From an uncultured Prevotella sp. (GTDB taxonomy: Bacteria > Bacteroidota > Bacteroidia > Bacteroidales > Bacteroidaceae): a DNA stretch of 6,504 nucleotides. The translations under genes were made by a program, and so were the position numbers. Below the pieces are notes generated by a model. It was not told the DNA's origin. It did no database searches and worked only from the letters and a program-made list of their open reading frames with translations. The stretch is from the NCBI GenBank assembly GCA_900551055.1, contig URUK01000061.1, forward strand, positions 1 to 6,504. Direction: 5' to 3'. Positions 5,647-6,504 of this stretch are shown here, piece after piece; position 1 is the first letter of the stretch; every line of letters begins with the position of its first letter.

Positions 5647-5778
5647 ATGCGTAGAACTTTAATGTCATTAGTGCTTGCGTCATTGTCGTTAATGGCGCAG
5701 GCACAAGGCTCTTTTGTAATAGACGGTACGGTAAGCAATGCGCCGAAGGGTACGGTTGTGAAGCTGTGCCGTACTTAA
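5647..5778 (+). pseudogene. 5' remnant of a secreted DUF4369-like protein
   Basis: A short open frame of 43 codons starts with an apparent signal peptide (MRRTLMSLVLASLSLMAQAQ). It continues with GSFVIDGTVSNAPKGTVVKL, which resembles the beginning of DUF4369 domains found at the N-terminus of Bacteroidetes thioredoxin-like (TlpA/AhpC-TSA) envelope proteins. Such proteins usually run to several hundred residues, but here the frame ends at TAA (5776-5778). The following 130 bp is AT-rich and has no continuation in any frame. The start has a clear TGGAGG 6-7 bases upstream and sits 11 bp after the Lrp-type gene, so it was likely cotranscribed with it. I read it as the surviving 5' end of a gene whose rest was deleted or replaced. 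A genuine small secreted peptide is the less likely alternative. Confidence 0.6.
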
Positions 5779-5836
5779 GGGTATTATAATATACTGCAAT
5801 TTTCTGCTTAATATATATACTCCAAGGCCAATAGTT

Positions 5837-5870
5837 AAGTGAATTATTATAACTTTTCACTTTGTTTTTC
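5837..5870 (+). terminator. Possible weak terminator in the AT-rich gap
   Basis: AAGTGAA (5837-5843) and TTCACTT (5856-5862) are 7-bp inverted complements around a 12-nt AT-rich loop. They are followed by TGTTTTTC. This could end the Lrp-operon transcript before the gene at 5908, although the stem is poor in GC. The rest of 5779-5907 is AT-rich with no further feature I can support. Confidence 0.35.
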
Positions 5871-5907
5871 CCTATTTGCCGATATAGACAAAAGCTAAAA
5901 AAGCGGT

Positions 5908-6306
5908 ATGGCAAAATCAAAGAAGATTATATTTTCAGTATTAGGGCTATTGCTTATTGTAGCGATAGCCCTGTTCATACAGAATGAGCGTGACAGACAG
6001 ATGGAGGCGGAAGTCAACTTTGCGGTATTTAGTGCTGAAAGTGCGCTGCCGAGGTCGTACACTGATTTACGTCAGTACATAACGCATGGCTATTGTTATG
6101 CGCGTGTTCCTTCTGATACAATTGTTTATAATGCCTCCACCGCACACGGCTATGATGCAGATATTATGGTTTGCGAACGCGAAGGGTTGCCATATACTAA
6201 AACAAAACTATATAAAGACCTTAGGCGTAACCGCATCCGCACTCATTTTATGTCCGACCCAAAACTAAAAGAATATTACGAGAAGCACGAAGAGGTTTTT
6301 GATTAA
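5908..6306 (+). CDS. Unrecognised single-TM protein
   Basis: I do not recognise this 132-residue protein. A basic start (MAKSKK) precedes one hydrophobic helix at about 7-24 (IIFSVLGLLLIVAIALFI), followed by the charged segment QNERDRQMEAE. This pattern fits an inner-membrane anchor with the rest outside the cytoplasm, or an uncleaved signal. The remainder is hydrophilic, with two cysteines (in HGYCYARV and MVCERE) and a lysine- and glutamate-rich end (KLKEYYEKHEEVFD). No catalytic motif is visible. The start follows AAAAAAGCGGT, without a clear Shine-Dalgarno. Base composition and codons are richer in A+T than in the genes at 125-5635, which suggests a separate origin. Coding status rests on length, a plausible membrane topology and lack of a competing frame. 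Confidence 0.65.
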   Translation: MAKSKKIIFSVLGLLLIVAIALFIQNERDRQMEAEVNFAVFSAESALPRSYTDLRQYITHGYCYARVPSDTIVYNASTAHGYDADIMVCEREGLPYTKTKLYKDLRRNRIRTHFMSDPKLKEYYEKHEEVFD

Positions 6307-6372
6307 TGGCTTTACAAAATGGGTGCTGGTCGCCGTAGTATATACGTTTGGGAATAATCAAAACATCTTTTG

Positions 6373-6398
6373 TGCGGGCATGACTTATCATGTCCGCA
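6373..6398. other. Strong 11-bp hairpin in the final intergenic stretch
   Basis: TGCGGGCATGA (6373-6383) pairs with TCATGTCCGCA (6388-6398) around the 4-nt loop CTTA, with one G-U pair. No T-run follows on either strand, so it does not look like an intrinsic terminator. It lies 67 bp after the unrecognised gene. The rest of 6307-6504 shows no gene I can support. Confidence 0.6.
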
Positions 6399-6504
6399 GT
6401 GTGGCTATGCCATTAGATAGAGATTGGGTGAAAGAAAAAATGCAATTCTTCTGTCATCTGTCAGTTTGCGGTGTAATGCTTTGATATTCAGTGATATGTG
6501 TCCT

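Noticed and set aside
6343..6350. TACGTTTG, a match to the -7 promoter consensus
   Set aside because: There is no -33 partner and no supported gene downstream within the window, so a chance match is as likely.
6299..6484. Possible 61-codon gene after the unrecognised protein
   Set aside because: It needs a TTG start inside the end of the previous gene, has no ribosome binding site, crosses the 11-bp hairpin and shows no recognisable feature.

Overview
The window looks like chromosome from a Bacteroidales bacterium, most like Prevotella or a close relative. Three things suggest this: several intergenic regions carry the Bacteroidetes -7 promoter element TAnnTTTG; start codons mostly lack a Shine-Dalgarno sequence and instead sit in A-rich leaders; and the proton-channel operon has the Bacteroidetes order exbB, 4-TM protein, exbD, exbD. 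The genus is an inference.

Left part (1-2251). An aldo/keto reductase on the minus strand (125-970) is interrupted by one in-frame TAG. It faces away from an AraC-family regulator on the plus strand (1307-2251). The 336-bp gap between them has no gene. It holds divergent promoter candidates and an array of four 22-bp units, most of them palindromic, which can refold into one 21-bp perfect hairpin in the araC leader. Downstream of the reductase (51-122) is an array of nine 8-bp units ending in AACC.

Middle part (2252-4961). A tRNA-Ser(GGA) lies 23 nt before an ExbB/TolQ-type proton channel gene, with no room for a separate promoter between them. Next come a four-TM membrane protein (4-nt ATGA overlap), a 41-bp perfect inverted repeat built from 9-bp units, and two ExbD/TolR-like genes that overlap by ATGA. 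Together these encode an inner-membrane engine that converts proton-motive force into work at the outer membrane. No tonB lies in the window.

Right part (4962-6504). A terminator-like hairpin ends the exb operon. An Lrp/AsnC-family regulator follows, with a well-formed promoter and repeated ATCGTA half-sites. It is followed by a 43-codon remnant of a secreted DUF4369-like protein, an AT-rich stretch, and an unrecognised single-TM protein (5908-6306). The last 198 bp hold one strong hairpin but no gene I can support. From about 5640 onward the DNA is visibly richer in A+T than the genes to its left.

The most unusual content is in the noncoding DNA. Three unrelated short-period repeat families (8, 22 and 9 bp) occupy three intergenic regions. 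Two of them are arranged as near-perfect hairpins inside probable transcripts.
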